A DNA stretch of 64,000 nucleotides from Hypomyces perniciosus (taxonomy: Eukaryota; Ascomycota; Sordariomycetes; Hypocreales; Hypocreaceae), in NCBI GenBank assembly GCA_008477525.1, contig SPDT01000008.1, positions 1 through 64,000 on the forward strand, written 5' to 3'. A program made the position numbers and the translations under genes. Of the stretch, positions 50,728 through 59,385 are shown one piece after another. The notes below the pieces were generated by a model. The model ran no database searches and was not told the DNA's origin. It was given only the letters and a program-made list of their open reading frames with translations. Each line of letters starts with the position of its first letter. Position 1 is the stretch's first letter.

Positions 50728-51448
50728 TGTGAAATTTGCCTGCTTGTCTATGATGATAAAGGGTCGAAGTGAGCCATGGGCTTGAGGGAATTGAGGAGTT
50801 GTTTTATGCAGGCGGGAATAGATTACGTAGCCCCACTCACCATTAATAGTAACGCAAGATTAAATTAGCAAATGTTTACTTCACTATCTAGATACTCCGT
50901 ACAGAGTTCGAAGCAAGGACTTCGTATAATTGTATTTATTAGTGGATAAACAACCGCGAAGTCTCTAGCTACAAATAAAATTTAACGGCTGATATCAGCA
51001 ATACGGTTCAATATCGAAGCAAGATTTAGGAGATGAGCGTACAAAGTATTGATATTGTATTTGGCCTGAAAAGGTCCAGACTTCAGGTCTGGGTGGTTGG
51101 CGCTAGTGACCCATACCGCATTGTGTGATGGTTCCCTGATTTTATTTGTTCTGCCTGGAGAAGAGATCCAAAAACGAGTTCAGGGGTCAGTTAAGTTGGT
51201 GATAAGAAAATTGTGATAGTATTTCTATCCTATTTCTATTCCTGTAGAGGCAAAAACTCCACCAATTGCTCCACACAAGGGACATAGAAGGAATGTCCAA
51301 TCATCACGGCAGCATGAGGTTTCAGTTTGCTTGATTTAATCAAGTTGTCTTAACGAGATGGGGGGGGGGGGGGGGGGGGGGGGTCATGAACAAAACTCTC
51401 GTGACTCTTTGTACTTGGCTGTTACTTCTAAGAACTGCCTCGGGAAAG
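50728..51448. other. Intergenic region of normal composition
   Basis: Lies between the two divergent broken genes. No further coding motif was seen, and promoter elements for either gene could not be singled out. It contains a 24-base G homopolymer at 51360-51383. Confidence 0.5.
51360..51383 (+). repeat. Poly-G homopolymer, 24 nt
   Basis: An uninterrupted run of 24 G between GAGAT and TCATG. It is capable of G-quadruplex formation. Homopolymer length is often misread, so the exact count is uncertain. Confidence 0.85.
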
Positions 51449-52184
51449 TTCTACTCGCAGCTCCAGCGATGTCCCCAACTTTGCTCCTCAGTAGGCTAGT
51501 TATAGCCCAACTAGACCACCTACCATAGATTCGATCGTCTTAGCCTGTGCGATTATAACACCGTTTTCGAATACAACATCTTTAATGCCCTCAGAGCTTC
51601 TGACACTACTCGCACTGCCATTCGAGCATGTACCGCTGATGATGACGGTTTAGCAACACAGAGCCGCAGGATATCGTCGGAATGCGGGTTTGCGAGCACA
51701 GTAGCCGCCGAACTACAGCTCGCCTCATGGCATTCAACGACAATGACGTCTACAACAACACCAACGAACTTGTCTTCCCTCTCCCGTGCCGGTGACATAC
51801 TTCGGTCCCACCTGGCCATTGCACCGCCCTGCGGTGACTCAACTATCTAGTTTGCCCGTCTTGGAGATGTTATCATTGGTCTTTACTCGGGCAGTGGTAT
51901 TGACGGTGTAGCCGCTGCTGACACTCTAATATCTTAAATTACGGGCGATGCTAAAGCAAAGGGCTTAGGTGATACCACTGCCGCCTAGGTATGTGCACAG
52001 GATTATGATGCCTCCAACATCATGGGTGTAATGATGAGCACTACTGGCAACTACCTTATGGTGCACACCTGGGCAAATGCTACCTGTGCTACAGGCTATC
52101 ACGGTACCGCAACAAATAAGATCACCATATCACCATATCACAATTTTCAACTGCTATCTCAAACATCAAACAGAGTATTCCTTC

Positions 52185-52219
<35 letters not shown>

Positions 52220-52756
52220 ATATGCTCCTACATAAAGATTACCTCGCATGTCTCCTGCAGCAGTCTGGCCACAAACTGTGAAATGTCGACAACAGACTTG
52301 TTCAAATACAACACAAATAGCAACCTCTGTTCGACACCAACCCTGCCCGATCTTACCCCGAAGCCCAATGATAATGGTACGTGCTTCAGCTACACAGTCA
52401 AGAGTGGCGACTACTGCGGTCGCCCAGGAGGACTACATCACAGTGAGTAATATCGAAAATCATAATACTAGCACGTGGGGATGGATGGGGTGCAACGATT
52501 TGCAGTTCGGTGCGGCAATATGCTTAAGTTCGGGCGACCCTCCGATGCCCGCGGCAGTTCCCAACGCCATATGTGGCCCTCAGGTCGTGGGGACTCTACG
52601 ACCAAAAGACTGGACCGAAATCGGGGGCTTAAACCCCTGTCCTTTAAAGTCTTGTGTAAGTCTCATCATTGTACATATGAGAGCCAATATAATAACTAAA
52701 GCTACATCTTACAGAGCGATATGTGGGGTCAGTGTGGTATCACACCAGACTTCTGC
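51449..52756 (+). pseudogene. GH18 subgroup-C (LysM/chitin-binding) chitinase, N-terminal half, broken
   Basis: Plus-strand fragments match the N-terminal architecture of fungal subgroup-C (killer-toxin-like) chitinases. In order: FYSQLQRCPQLC (51449), then TTYHRFDRLSLC and IRACTADDDG (about 51520-51650), then GDVIIGLYSGSG and CAQDYDASNIMGV (51858-52035). A first LysM remnant SCSSLATNCEMSTTDLFKYN follows (52257-52316), then a second LysM with YTVKSGDYC (from 52391) and TWGWMGCNDLQFGAAICLSS. Last is a hevein-type chitin-binding start NPCPLKSC, a 59-bp GT-AG intron (52656-52714), and WGQCGITPDFC. Damage includes Trp/Gln codons turned to TAG/TAA, frameshifts near 51730 and 52420, and a (GA)14 tract. 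The GH18 catalytic domain that should follow is absent. Such enzymes bind and cut chitin; this copy cannot. Confidence 0.8.
52188..52215 (+). repeat. (GA)14 microsatellite
   Basis: Uninterrupted GA repeat inside the chitinase relic, just before the first LysM remnant. It probably contributes to loss of frame. Confidence 0.9.
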
Positions 52757-53314
52757 CTGACAGGAGACACCTACTTGGCTGGTATCTGGCGCGCTGCTTT
52801 CGCCGAGGGGATGCTTTGGACAGTTAACCGCCCTATCAAGTGTCCTCGCCCAGCAGTGTGGCGAACATCGACGCCCTGTACGGGATCAACTACGTCGATA
52901 TATTAAACAAGTGCTTCAAGCAGGCCTTCCAGAACAGAATAGAGGCGGTCGAATGTGCTGCCGAGGGCGCCGACACCACTCGAGGTGTCAAATCCGGCTT
53001 CGTCCGGTCACGAATCGCCATCTACCCAGCCTACCTACGGCGCATCTATCCGCGTATACCAAACCGGCTGGGTTGTCTACAACCTGGAGCACGAACGCTG
53101 TTACGCCACCCCACGAGCGAACGTGACGGCGTGTGCGCTCAAGATCAGGGAGCTGAATCTAGATAGTGCGACGCCGAGCTTTTATCTGGACTTTAAGTAC
53201 GATAATCGACTTGGATCTGGATTTTTTGACAATGGCCAGGCGAGCGGTTGCAAGTTGTGGAGGGTATTCCTCCTGCACTTGTTTGACGGGCAGTCGACGG
53301 CGTTGAATTTGTGA
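52757..53314 (+). pseudogene. Unassigned protein fragment, frameshifted
   Basis: Directly after the chitin-binding motif the text becomes YLAGIWRAAFAEGMLWTVNRPIKC, shifts frame near 52840 to SVANIDALYGINYVDILNKC and CFKQAFQNRIEAVECAAEG, then shifts again near 52985 to GWVVYNLEHERCYATP, SFYLDFKYDNRLGSGFFDNG and LWRVFLLHLFDGQSTALNL-stop. Codon use is GC-balanced and protein-like, so it was once coding. The family is not recognised. It may be the C-terminus of the same chitinase joined by a deletion of the catalytic domain, or the end of a neighbouring gene. Confidence 0.55.
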
Positions 53315-53450
53315 CGGACTACTTCCTCGTACTCAGGGACAGCGCTGCACTTCGAGCAAATATTTGATCAAATAATTTGATCAAATATCCCAAATGAAAG
53401 CAGACCCTCGCAATCAGTCAATCAAATATAGCAGGCCGAATATTTGATAG

Positions 53451-53648
53451 ATGATGATGATGATAATGATGATATCCCATTAACGTCCTATGGCAAAGGC
53501 CACCAATCCCAGTAGGGCAAAAGGACGTGCTATGCTAGGTTTGACTACAGTATTACTAATAAACACACAAGCTCCCCTATATAGCATTTTATCGCCTCAA
53601 CGGGCACAGTCTTCCAGCTCCTCTCCCGTCAGCGGGTCGAAGAGACGT
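53451..53648 (-). mobile_element. 5'-truncated LINE copy
   Basis: A 198-bp fragment with a (GAT)n tract at its left (the (ATC)n tail on the element strand), flanked by a 10-bp TSD TATTTGATAG (53441-53450) and TATTTAATAG (53649-53658). Positions 53476-53640 align with 36106-36266, the 3' end of the large LINE. Almost all differences are C-to-T or G-to-A in the 36-kb copy. It is a reference for how the LINE looked before RIP. Confidence 0.8.
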
Positions 53649-53732
53649 TATTTAATAGATTTGACAAATATTTGGTTAAATATAGGGTAGCGATTTTTCT
53701 TCGGATTATAGTTAATCCGGTTCCTAAAAAGG

Positions 53733-53886
53733 AAAAAAATCTACATCCATATAAAGCCTAAAGGCCTTATATAGATATAAGAGATTGATAGTGGGATTCG
53801 AACCTACAGCTATTAATATAATTACTAATTGTTATATAGTTTCCTTGCTAGCTATTTTATAGTGTATCTGGAACGCGTAGCGTTCC
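53733..53886 (-). ncRNA. tRNA-like Pol III unit (SINE-like or pseudo-tRNA)
   Basis: On the minus strand there is an A-box-like TAGCTAGCAAGG (53843-53854), then a perfect B box GGTTCGAATCC (53794-53804) in a T-arm context, then a 7-T run (53733-53739) that could end Pol III transcription. A 7-bp hairpin GGAACGC/GCGTTCC lies just upstream (53870-53886). No acceptor stem pairs with the 3' flank of the T arm and the A box deviates from consensus, so a functional tRNA is unlikely. A tRNA-derived SINE is the better reading. Confidence 0.45.
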
Positions 53887-54190
53887 TTTAGTCTATATCT
53901 TTAGCTCCTCCTCAAGTTCTATATCGCAATTGCCTTTGTTTTAATTTTAATAGAGTTTTTATCTTATTCGCACTATCCGACAGTTCATGACATCTTTATA
54001 TTTGATTAAATCTATCAAATTCCATTAAATATAGTAAAATTTAGTCAATCAGTCAAATAATCGCAGATTTTTTAGTTAGTCAGTCAAATATCAGGGTTAT
54101 ATTTGCTCTGATTGCTCGAAGTGCAGCGTGTCATAACCCGACCATGTCGAAGACCAGGTCACGGGGATATGGGAGAATATCGGTTGCACT

Positions 54191-54416
54191 TGTAACGGGT
54201 GTAGCCTAACTGGAAAGCACGCAGTTAGGGCACCTCTGTATTGTCTATCTATAGCTGAAGGAAGGAAGCTCTATACTAGCTATGTATGCGTTATATAGTT
54301 GTGCGTATAGGGTTGTGGCCGAGGTGGTTTCCTAATTAGGTAAGCGGTCTAGTATTGGTCGTATTTCCGGATTCGGCGTAGTCGTGATTCCGGGAGACAT
54401 GGCCTAGCCTGTGACA
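54191..54416 (-). repeat. 3' LTR of chromovirus
   Basis: 226 bp, TG...CA, identical to 59386-59611. Confidence 0.97.
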
Positions 54417-54419
54417 TTA

Positions 54420-54431
54420 CCCCCCCTTCTT
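54420..54431 (-). promoter_or_regulatory. Polypurine tract of chromovirus
   Basis: Sense reading AAGAAGGGGGGG, three bases from the 3' LTR and overlapping the pol stop codon. It is the expected primer for plus-strand DNA synthesis. Confidence 0.85.
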
Positions 54432-57400
54432 ACGGTGGCTCTCTCCTTGGGCGCCGTTGCTTCGCTGGCGCATAGCTGTTAAGTGGCCCGTCGTTAGATT
54501 CGATTGGGCCATATTTAGATATATAGTCGTCGAGGGCTGCTGTGTCTTCAAGTACGTGTATCGGTTCCCAGGTTGGCTCTATATATCCTTTCCACTGTAT
54601 TAATGCTTCGCGGAAAGAGCCGCGACCTCGCCGCTTAGTCCTCGCGCAGAGGACCTCTTCAACTTCCCATTCATCCTCGCCATCCACTCGTATCGGTGGT
54701 GGTTGGGGGTCGTCTGAAATCTGGCCCGGAAGGGGGTCATCGGCCGCTCTTCTTAGCAGGTCAACGTGAAATCGCGGGTATATACCAGTTGGTACGCCCA
54801 GTTCCACTACATGAGGGCTAATGACCTTTGTTACTGTATACTTATGATGTAGGGCATCAAGCTTCTTGGAAGGCCGGGGAGTATTGTAGTTGCCGAGGTG
54901 TAGCCAGACTTTATCTCCCACCTCATATCTCTCAGAGGGGCCTCGCCGCTGGTTCGCGGAGTCCTCGTAGCGTTGTTGCGTAGCGGCAAGTGCTGCTTGG
55001 GCAAAGGCGGTTACTCCTTCTAGTCTCTCAACTATTTCTTTTGCGGCCTTCTCCTCCGGGTCCTTTAATCCAATAGCTTCGTTTTCTTTCGTATATAGCT
55101 GGAGGGGTTCCACATGGTAGCCGTGCTCAAGGAAAAAGGGGCTCATTTGGATAGCCGTGTGTTCGCGGTTATTTAAAGCTAGTTGCGCTGCCGGGAGGAG
55201 GTCTCCCCAATCGCTCTGGGAGTAGTCTATATATGCTCTAAGGTATGCTTGGATCTCTTGGTTGCTCCTCTCTGGTCCGCCGTCAGTCTGTGGGTGATAC
55301 GCCGTGCTTAGGCGTTGCTGGGTTCCTGCTAGTTTACAGAAAGCTCTCCAGAAGCGGCTGGTCCAATTAGATCCTCGGTCGCTGACTATAGACCGGGGCA
55401 TCCCGTGGAACCGATAGTGGCATTGGAGGAACCTCTTTGCACATGCTTCTGCCTCCATACTCTCCATTACCTCGAGGGTAATATTCTTAGTAAGCCGGTC
55501 GATAATAACCCAAAGGTATCGTGCCTGTGTTGGTCCTGTGGGTGGTAGGTCGACTATGAAGTCCATAGCTAGGTCGCTGCGGATGCGCTGGGGAATAGGT
55601 AGTGGTTTGAGGAGTCCTCGCTTATAGCTTCTCCATACCTTTCCTCTTCCGCATATACTGCAGTTGCGGAGGAATTGTCGGACTGTACTGCTAATTCCTG
55701 GCCAAAAAAACCTGCGGGAAATAATAGCTAGGGTTCCGTCACGACCTGGGTGGCCCGAGACTGCGGCGTCGTGTTCTGCTTGCACAATGCGAGTGCGCAG
55801 CGTTTCGCCTTCTTCTTCGGTTGTAGCCGGTACCCAGATACGGTCTCGGAACGTTAATCTCTGTTCCTCGTCGATTGTACATTCCGATATCTGTACCTTA
55901 AGTTGGAGGTCTGCGGGGAGGGAGCGCTCTTCCTTCCTAACTGCAGCGTATACCCGTCGATATACCGGGTCCTTCTGAATCGTCAGGTTCCACAGGTCCT
56001 GTAGTTCCTCGTTTCCGTCGAATACGCGCATTAAGGGGAGATCAGTATCGCTGTCCTCGAATCTCCGTATCGCTGGTGCGGCTGGGATAAGTTGTATATA
56101 GCGGCTTAGTTCGCGCTCGTCGCCTTCATTGAGTGGAAGGTCTTGTTCCCTGCGGCTTAACGCGTCGGGAGCGGCTGCCTCGCTGCCTGGCCTATATTGG
56201 ATTGTAAAATCGAACTGGGAAAGGAACTCTGCCCAGCGCGTCTGTCGTTCAGAGAGTTTCCTGCGCGTCATGAAGAACTGCAAGTTCTTATGGTCTGAAA
56301 TGACTGTAAAGGGGTCGCAGCTACGTAGCTCTGCTCTCCACTCTTCTAGACAGCGAATTACTGCCAGCATTTCCTTGTCGTGGATGGGATAGTTGTATTC
56401 GGCGGGGCTTAGCTTCTGTGAGTGGTAAGCTATAGCGTGACGTTCTCCCTTCTTGTTCTCTTGCAGGAGGACTCCTCCTAGAGCGTATCCTGAACAGTCT
56501 GCTTCGACAAAGGTGCGTTTTGTAGGATCCCAAGCTTGTAGTATAGGGGCTTCGATGAAGAGGCGTTTAAGCTCCTGGAAGGCTGCTTCTTCCATACCTT
56601 TCCACTGGAAGGGGGTCCCTTTCTTGGTCAGCCTCACAAGCGGGTGGGCTATCCGAGAGAACCCGGGGATGAATATCCGGTAGTAATTGGCAAAGCCAAG
56701 GAAGCTTCGGACTCCTGTTACTGTCGTAGGTGCCTGCCACTCGCTAATAGCTCGCTGCTTTTCGGGGTCGCAGGCAATTCCCTTGCCGGCATGTATAATA
56801 AACCCAAGGTATTTAATCTCTTTCTGTGCGAACGCGCACTTCCTAGGATCTAGGTGTAGCCCAGCATCAGCGAGGGCGCGTAAAACTCGCCGGACCTTCT
56901 TCATATGGTCCTTTCGTGACCCGTCGGTATAGATCAGGATATCGTCGAGGTATGCGGACGCGAAGTCGTCCAAAAAGGGGCGTAGTACCTGGTTGATATA
57001 CCGTTGGAACGCTGCTGGTGCGCCGGTAAGTCCGAATGGAACTACCCGCCACTCATATAGGCCATAGCGTGTACGGAATGCAGTCTTGTGTTCTTCTCCT
57101 TTCGCGACCCTGATTTTATGGAACGCAGCTACTATATCTAGCTTCGTGAACCACTTCGCTTTCGTTAAGCTGTTAAGGGTTTCAGAAAAAAGGGGGAGGG
57201 GGTAGCGATCTCGCTGCGTTATTGCGTTTAAGGCGCGGTAGTCTACGCAGAAGCGAATTCCTCCTCCAGGTTTCCGAACAAAGAGGACAGGGGCTGCGGC
57301 GGCTGAGCTGCTAGCTCGAATGAATCCCTTATCGAGTAAGTCGAGGAGGGTCTTCCGTAACACTAATAGTTCCTCGCGTGACATGCTGTAAAGGGGGCCC

Positions 57401-58155
57401 CAAGGGAGTTCCGGTTCTTTGCCGTGTTCATCGGCTTTCAGGGGAATCTGCAAATCGACTCCGGGGCGGCGTGGTGGAAGCTTAGTAGCTTCTTTTATAG
57501 AGAATAGCGAACAGAACTCTTTGTATAGTTCGGGGGGGATATATTCCCGGGGATCTATAGGTTTCTCAGGCTGGAGTGCTTTTTCAATGTCGGATAAGCT
57601 GATAGCTCGGAGGAAGTACGCTTCCTTTTCGCTGTTCCTTTTAGTGCGGCGGTATTCTGCTTGCAATATCGAGGCTGGTATAAGCCGGGCTCTTCGTATG
57701 GCCTTAATATTCCCGGGCTCCTCCTCATCTGCGAATCGTAGCTGTAGGCCGGCTTTTCCGTGGCTAACTTCCTTCTTGGCTGCATTATATACTACCTGGT
57801 TAGCCTCAGCCCAAGGCTTACCGAGGATTAGGTCATGATCTAGTTTATCCACTATATAGGCGTATTGACGTTCAATATAGCCGCATAGATCCAGGTAAAT
57901 AACAGCGACACGGCTGGTTTCTACCTTCTCGTGGATCTCGGTAAACGTCCCAATCTTCCTTTTAGTGATCTTGATCTGCGGGAGGTGTAACTTCCGGGCA
58001 AGGGAGGAGTTTATAACAGCATAAAGGTCACAGCCAGTATCGAATAGTGCTGTAATAGGTATATTCTCTATTCTGGCTTGTAACGTTGCTGATTCGCCGG
58101 TCATTCGCTCCTTGAACTCCTTCCATCCCTTCAGTTCTTCCTTTGTGGGCTCCAA
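54430..58155 (-). CDS. pol: Pol polyprotein with chromodomain (protease-RT-RNase H-integrase)
   Basis: 1,241 residues with no stop. Aspartic protease motif FDTGCD is at residues 38-43. RT spans about 270-450, with LDIVAAF (first Asp 340) and YLDD at 402-405. RNase H follows with EADCSG (Asp 553), KEM (Glu 595) and SDHKN (Asp 621). Integrase has an HHCC zinc finger (His 795, His 802, Cys 832, Cys 835) and a DDE triad at Asp 865, Asp 926 and Glu 962 with 35 residues between the last two. A C-terminal chromodomain (about 1162-1215) has Trp 1163, Trp 1188 and Tyr 1191 at the methyl-lysine cage positions, suggesting targeting to H3K9-methylated chromatin. The listed start is a TTG at 58155. The frame is open from 58194 and overlaps the nucleocapsid frame by about 19 nt in the -1 frame, so synthesis as a Gag-Pol fusion by -1 frameshifting is more likely than independent initiation. 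Confidence 0.96.
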   Translation of the reverse strand: MEPTKEELKGWKEFKERMTGESATLQARIENIPITALFDTGCDLYAVINSSLARKLHLPQIKITKRKIGTFTEIHEKVETSRVAVIYLDLCGYIERQYAYIVDKLDHDLILGKPWAEANQVVYNAAKKEVSHGKAGLQLRFADEEEPGNIKAIRRARLIPASILQAEYRRTKRNSEKEAYFLRAISLSDIEKALQPEKPIDPREYIPPELYKEFCSLFSIKEATKLPPRRPGVDLQIPLKADEHGKEPELPWGPLYSMSREELLVLRKTLLDLLDKGFIRASSSAAAAPVLFVRKPGGGIRFCVDYRALNAITQRDRYPLPLFSETLNSLTKAKWFTKLDIVAAFHKIRVAKGEEHKTAFRTRYGLYEWRVVPFGLTGAPAAFQRYINQVLRPFLDDFASAYLDDILIYTDGSRKDHMKKVRRVLRALADAGLHLDPRKCAFAQKEIKYLGFIIHAGKGIACDPEKQRAISEWQAPTTVTGVRSFLGFANYYRIFIPGFSRIAHPLVRLTKKGTPFQWKGMEEAAFQELKRLFIEAPILQAWDPTKRTFVEADCSGYALGGVLLQENKKGERHAIAYHSQKLSPAEYNYPIHDKEMLAVIRCLEEWRAELRSCDPFTVISDHKNLQFFMTRRKLSERQTRWAEFLSQFDFTIQYRPGSEAAAPDALSRREQDLPLNEGDERELSRYIQLIPAAPAIRRFEDSDTDLPLMRVFDGNEELQDLWNLTIQKDPVYRRVYAAVRKEERSLPADLQLKVQISECTIDEEQRLTFRDRIWVPATTEEEGETLRTRIVQAEHDAAVSGHPGRDGTLAIISRRFFWPGISSTVRQFLRNCSICGRGKVWRSYKRGLLKPLPIPQRIRSDLAMDFIVDLPPTGPTQARYLWVIIDRLTKNITLEVMESMEAEACAKRFLQCHYRFHGMPRSIVSDRGSNWTSRFWRAFCKLAGTQQRLSTAYHPQTDGGPERSNQEIQAYLRAYIDYSQSDWGDLLPAAQLALNNREHTAIQMSPFFLEHGYHVEPLQLYTKENEAIGLKDPEEKAAKEIVERLEGVTAFAQAALAATQQRYEDSANQRRGPSERYEVGDKVWLHLGNYNTPRPSKKLDALHHKYTVTKVISPHVVELGVPTGIYPRFHVDLLRRAADDPLPGQISDDPQPPPIRVDGEDEWEVEEVLCARTKRRGRGSFREALIQWKGYIEPTWEPIHVLEDTAALDDYISKYGPIESNDGPLNSYAPAKQRRPRREPP

Positions 58156-58175
58156 CGCCCGACTTTGCGTTGGAG

Positions 58176-58499
58176 CTAATCTTTTGACTCGTCGCTAGAG
58201 TTACTGTTTTCCTCGCCGTTGGTATGCTGGTTGTTATCATCAGACTCGCGGTCGGCGATCTGGACCTGATGCGCCCGGGCTCTGTGGCCTTTCTTGCAAA
58301 ACCGGGCAATATGTCCCTCCTTCCCGCAACGGTAACATGTGGCCTCCCGGGCAGTGTCTGCCTCGCTCGGTAAGGAGCTGCGTCGGCGCTGGTTCTTCAT
58401 GCGGTTCACGCCCCCCATCCGGGTATCGCCCTCCTCGTCGACTGCTCGTGTATAGTCCTTCGAAGTGCGATGTGGTTGGGGCTTATTATGTTTTTTTCT
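58176..58499 (-). CDS. gag: Nucleocapsid frame with CCHC zinc knuckle
   Basis: Reading frame +1 relative to the capsid frame, open from about 58499 to the TAG at 58176-58178; its first ATG is at 58418. Counting from that Met, a zinc knuckle CYRCGKEGHIARFC has Cys 28, Cys 31, His 36 and Cys 41, followed by an acidic, Ser/Asn-rich tail. This is the normal C-terminal part of a chromovirus Gag that binds RNA in the particle. It is separated from the capsid frame by the A7 run at 58491-58497. It probably belongs to the same polypeptide as the capsid frame, through a slip or in a parental copy with one fewer A. Confidence 0.85.
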   Translation of the reverse strand, partial: RKKHNKPQPHRTSKDYTRAVDEEGDTRMGGVNRMKNQRRRSSLPSEADTAREATCYRCGKEGHIARFCKKGHRARAHQVQIADRESDDNNQHTNGEENSNSSDESKD

Positions 58500-59325
58500 G
58501 CCGGGAGTGGCCTATCGAGGCGGCTCCCGCGTTCCGTCGGTCTGGATCTAATCGTTCGACGCGGCTAGCGATATCCTGGACCTTAGCAAGCCATTCGCTA
58601 TAGGTAAGCGGCAGGTCCACCGTTGCTAAGCGGAATCGTAGTTCTGGAGATAACGCTCCCTCGAGGAAGATGATCTTGGCTTGGTCAGCCCAGTCGTCGC
58701 CGCCTGCCTCAGAGAGCTTCTGTTCGAAGCGGGGAAGGAAAGATGAGAGCGAAGTCTTATCTCCTTGCTTGAGAGTGCGCAGCTCTTGCGCAGCTCGGTT
58801 CCGGAGTCCTTGATCCTTGTAGGTACGGTCCAGGTATCGCATAAATTCCGCTGGGTCGTAGTTCCTGTTGGTTCCTCCTGACGCATAGAAGGTAGCGACT
58901 ACCTGCTTAGGTGTAGCGTCTAAGCAGGAGTTAATAAGGTACCACCGTTCTCTGTTGCTGTTATAGAACTCTTTGTCGAGTTCGAGCTTTTCGCGCATAT
59001 CTTGCGCCCATGCGGCGTACTCCCTTCGCTTTCCCGAGAATTTAGATGGGTTGGGGAGTGGCTTCCTCTTGACCCTGGGAGCTTGTGTAAACTCTATCGT
59101 AGAGGTCGATGCAGGCTTCATGGTTGCGGCCTGCGCGGGTTCTTGCTCAGGTTGCGGAAGGAATGACATCTCGTCTTCCTGGCTATCTAGCCCCTGAGTC
59201 GCTGGTGCTATGGAGTCCAGCTTTCTCATCAGTGCAGCTATTTGTTCCTGTAAAGGTAGAACAGCTTGCTCGATCCGCGACTGTACGTCGTCGCCCTCGG
59301 AGGCTTGGTCTCCGAAATTCGCCAT
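58486..59325 (-). CDS. gag: Gag capsid protein
   Basis: 279 codons from an ATG 61 nt downstream of the 5' LTR. The N-terminus is a predicted coiled coil (about residues 17-40, with repeated Leu/Ile). A capsid-like helical region (about 100-260) includes RWYLINSCL, EFMRYLDRTYKD and SFLPRFEQKLSEAGG, typical of retrotransposon Gag. The frame ends with HSRQKKT-stop at a run of seven A, just before a zinc knuckle in the +1 frame, so the full Gag would be about 380 residues. The stop is therefore either a recent 1-base insertion in the A run, a sequencing error or a programmed slip. Gag forms the cytoplasmic particle in which reverse transcription occurs. Confidence 0.93.
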   Translation of the reverse strand: MANFGDQASEGDDVQSRIEQAVLPLQEQIAALMRKLDSIAPATQGLDSQEDEMSFLPQPEQEPAQAATMKPASTSTIEFTQAPRVKRKPLPNPSKFSGKRREYAAWAQDMREKLELDKEFYNSNRERWYLINSCLDATPKQVVATFYASGGTNRNYDPAEFMRYLDRTYKDQGLRNRAAQELRTLKQGDKTSLSSFLPRFEQKLSEAGGDDWADQAKIIFLEGALSPELRFRLATVDLPLTYSEWLAKVQDIASRVERLDPDRRNAGAASIGHSRQKKT

Positions 59326-59374
59326 TTTCCTTCTGCAGTGAGAGTTCCGTTACTCACTGGCTAGGTAGTAGCTG

Positions 59375-59385
59375 AGCTATAGATA
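59375..59385 (-). promoter_or_regulatory. Self-priming PBS of chromovirus
   Basis: Sense TATCTATAGCT lies immediately after the 5' LTR. It does not match a tRNA 3' end (no TGG start), but it is the exact 11-nt complement of AGCTATAGATA in the LTR (59441-59451). This is the arrangement used by Tf1 and related chromoviruses, whose mRNA 5' end folds back as primer. Confidence 0.82.

Larger units (their letters stand above)
53343..54128. mobile_element. Short TIR element (MITE-like) with nested inserts
   Basis: Bounded by a perfect 17-bp inverted repeat, CGCTGCACTTCGAGCAA (53343-53359, complement at 54112-54128). The subterminal regions are rich in ATTTGA/TCAAAT motifs, including CAAATATTTGATCAAATA-like palindromes near 53358-53390 and TCAGTCAAATA motifs near the right end. 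No transposase is present. It carries a truncated LINE (53451-53648) and a Pol III-like unit. A TSD was not established; TA dinucleotides lie near both ends. It inserted just after the stop of the upstream pseudogene. Confidence 0.6.

Noticed and set aside
51553..51819. 88-codon minus-strand frame
   Set aside because: Antisense to the chitinase relic, whose plus-strand fragments match a known architecture.
53490..53690. 66-codon plus-strand frame
   Set aside because: Runs through the truncated LINE and into its flank past the TSD; chance frame.
53794..53804. Functional tRNA gene
   Set aside because: The B box is perfect but no acceptor stem pairs and the A box is off consensus; listed only as a SINE-like unit.
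55664..57838. Several plus-strand frames of 70-139 codons
   Set aside because: Shadows of the long minus-strand Pol frame.
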